Positions 62,519 through 64,000 of a DNA stretch of 64,000 nt are shown one piece after another. Position 1 is the first letter of the stretch, and the number at the start of each line of letters is the position of its first letter. The position numbers were made by a program, and so were the translations under genes. This DNA comes from Chitinophaga polysaccharea (GTDB taxonomy: Bacteria; Bacteroidota; Bacteroidia; Chitinophagales; Chitinophagaceae), in the NCBI RefSeq assembly GCF_902150045.1, contig NZ_CABFVU010000003.1, forward strand, positions 186,001 to 250,000. The letters run 5' to 3'. The notes under the pieces were generated by a model, which saw only the letters and a program-made list of their open reading frames with translations, ran no database searches and was not told the DNA's origin.

Positions 62519-64000
62519 ATGAGAGAAAATCCTGTCTATTTGTTTGCCTGGGTATGTTTTGCCCTTTGTTTTGCCTGTAAAAAAATAAGCCCTGATAAAC
62601 TGGCCGCTATTGATGGCGGTACAGCCAATTTAATTAACGGGGTGAATGAAGCAGACTTTACCGTTGAAAACACCTTCACGAATCCGCTGATACCACGTGG
62701 CGCTGATCCCTGGGTGGCCCAAAAGAACGGAGAATATTACTTCACGTATACACAGGGAAGTAAACTGGTGCTTTATAAAACAAAAGCCATGACCGAACTC
62801 GCATTGGCAACCTCGCATGATGCATGGATCCCTCCGCAGGGAATGCCATATTCAAAGAATCTCTGGGCGCCGGAGCTGCATGAAATCGACAATAAATGGT
62901 ACATCTACTTTGCAGCCGATAACGGTACTAATGCCAATCACCGTATGTATGTGGTGGAGAACAGCTCCACGGACCCCACACAGGGCACATGGGTATTAAA
63001 AGGCAAAGTGGCTGATTCCACGGATCAATGGGCCATAGACGGTACCGTTTTCAAATATAACGGGCAGATGTACATGTTGTGGTCCGGCGGTAATGCAGGC
63101 GCCGCACCGCAGCGTATCTACATTGCTCCAATGAGCAATCCCTGGACGATCAGCGGTCCGAAAGTGGCAATTTCCAGTCCTACCTATTCCTGGGAGATGA
63201 ACGGAAACGCCATTAACGAAGGCCCCCAGGCGATCATTAACCCTAACGGGCAACTGCTCGTAGTATACTCCGGCAGCGGCTATTGGGTGGACACCTATTG
63301 CCTGGGATTATTGAGTCTTAATGCTAACGGTGATCCCCTGAATCCTGCCGACTGGGTGAAAACACCCAATCCTGTTTTTTCGATGAGCGCAGATAGCGGG
63401 GCCTTTGGCCCGGGGCATAATGGCTTCTTCAAATCGCCCGATGGTACGGAAGACTGGCTCATCTATCATGCCCGCAGCGCTGCCGGCGGAGGAGGCAGGA
63501 ATGCACGCATACAGAAGTTCACCTGGAATGCAAGCGGTGCGCCTGATTTCGGCATGCCGGTTAAAATCGGATCTCCTGTGCCCAAGCCCTCCGGCGAGCC
63601 TGTCAGGAAGATGTATAAAAAAGAGAACTGGTCAATTGCCGGGTTCAGTTCAGAAGAGCTTAACAACAGCCGGTTAGCGATACGGCTTATAGACGACGAC
63701 CCGGCCACGCCCTGGATAGCGCGCTATTCCGCTCCTGCCACCAACTACCCCGATCACTGGATTGCGGTTGACATGGGAGATACGCTTTGTGTAGATGGTT
63801 TTGTATTCATCCAGAAAGACGGCGACCGGAAAATAAAAGAGTTGCAGGTCCTTGCCGGTAATGATAATCTCAACTGGGAAGATCTTGGAACCACTGTGCT
63901 GCTTAATCTCTATCCCAATAAGCAGTACTTCACCCTTCCTGCAAGGAAGCAATTCAGGTATTTTAAGCTGGTACCAAAGTCGGGGCTGGATAGCCAGCCG
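62519..64000 (+). CDS. GH43 glycoside hydrolase lipoprotein with discoidin-like domain (partial)
   Basis: At least 494 residues can be read to the window end without a stop. The start ATG at 62519 leads into a lipoprotein signal with LCFAC. The five-bladed GH43 domain (about 50-365) has NPLIPRGADPWVAQKNG with the catalytic-base Asp, LWAPELHEIDNKWYIYFAADNG, WAIDGTVFKYNGQMYMLWSG, INEGPQAIINPNGQL with the candidate acid Glu, and FGPGHNGFF with the conserved His. A second part (about 395-494) with SSEELNNSRLAIRLIDDDPATPW and HWIAVDMGD resembles an F5/8 type C (discoidin) carbohydrate-binding domain and is cut by the window edge. It is likely an arabinan- or arabinoxylan-active surface enzyme. Confidence 0.9.
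   Translation, partial: MRENPVYLFAWVCFALCFACKKISPDKLAAIDGGTANLINGVNEADFTVENTFTNPLIPRGADPWVAQKNGEYYFTYTQGSKLVLYKTKAMTELALATSHDAWIPPQGMPYSKNLWAPELHEIDNKWYIYFAADNGTNANHRMYVVENSSTDPTQGTWVLKGKVADSTDQWAIDGTVFKYNGQMYMLWSGGNAGAAPQRIYIAPMSNPWTISGPKVAISSPTYSWEMNGNAINEGPQAIINPNGQLLVVYSGSGYWVDTYCLGLLSLNANGDPLNPADWVKTPNPVFSMSADSGAFGPGHNGFFKSPDGTEDWLIYHARSAAGGGGRNARIQKFTWNASGAPDFGMPVKIGSPVPKPSGEPVRKMYKKENWSIAGFSSEELNNSRLAIRLIDDDPATPWIARYSAPATNYPDHWIAVDMGDTLCVDGFVFIQKDGDRKIKELQVLAGNDNLNWEDLGTTVLLNLYPNKQYFTLPARKQFRYFKLVPKSGLDSQP

Noticed and set aside
1..64000. CRISPR arrays
   Set aside because: No series of regularly spaced direct repeats was seen, and no cas-like gene is present.

Overview
The window looks like a chromosomal segment of a Bacteroidota bacterium, most likely a Chitinophaga-like member of the Chitinophagaceae. 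The signs are a SusC/SusD pair with DUF4843 and PKD-like lipoproteins, a FecR/ECF sigma regulatory pair, a T9SS C-terminal sorting domain, many lipoboxes, and candidate -7 boxes of the Bacteroidota TAnnTTTG type. Strong Shine-Dalgarno sites are rare. No taxonomic search was possible, so the genus is an inference.

Region 1 (1-23.8 kb) is mostly ordinary chromosome. It holds a partial LytTR-type sensor kinase, an MBL-rhodanese sulfur enzyme, VOC, CDGSH, PhzF and GNAT proteins and a TonB receptor. A reverse-strand run follows (TlpA-like, YceI, di-haem peroxidase, large TonB receptor, DUF4397 lipoprotein) that may form an uptake and redox unit. Next come a B12-type radical SAM protein, a NarL-type two-component pair with two unknown proteins, a MacB/FtsX permease, a decayed sulfatase and a CBS/CNNM membrane protein.

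Region 2 (24-38 kb) starts at a tRNA-Leu(CAG) gene and looks like accessory DNA. It contains an SDR, a HbpS/GlcG protein, fragments of a metallopeptidase-like gene and of an IS481-like transposase, and a single-module type I PKS (KS-AT-ACP-TE) with a lipocalin-like C-terminus. A Tat-exported phospholipase C, a VCBS/T9SS protein, a GH18 lipoprotein and a PI-PLC tail fragment follow.

Region 3 (37.4-41.4 kb) is a peptide secretion locus. An 82-residue double-glycine precursor is encoded divergently from a HlyD adaptor and an ABC exporter with a C39 peptidase domain.

Region 4 (41.6-52.4 kb, reverse strand) is a complete ECF sigma - FecR - SusC(STN) - SusD - DUF4843 - PKD-like - thioredoxin unit, a regulated outer-membrane uptake system.

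Region 5 (52.4-56.1 kb) is a graveyard of mobile DNA: a serine-recombinase zinc-ribbon relic, an N-terminally truncated HlyD, a possible group II intron fragment, several hairpins, and an intact IS256-family element with an 8-bp target duplication.

Region 6 (56.1-59.0 kb, reverse strand) is a tight four-gene operon: a small secreted protein, a two-TM-pore potassium-type channel, a bestrophin channel and an LCIB-family (beta-type) carbonic anhydrase homologue. It resembles the bestrophin/LCIB pairing known from algal CO2 concentration and is the most attractive candidate for a little-described system here.

Region 7 (59.2-64 kb) holds an AraC regulator, a decayed amidohydrolase divergent from a shortened paralogue with operator-like repeats between them, and a GH43 plus discoidin-like lipoprotein that runs off the end.
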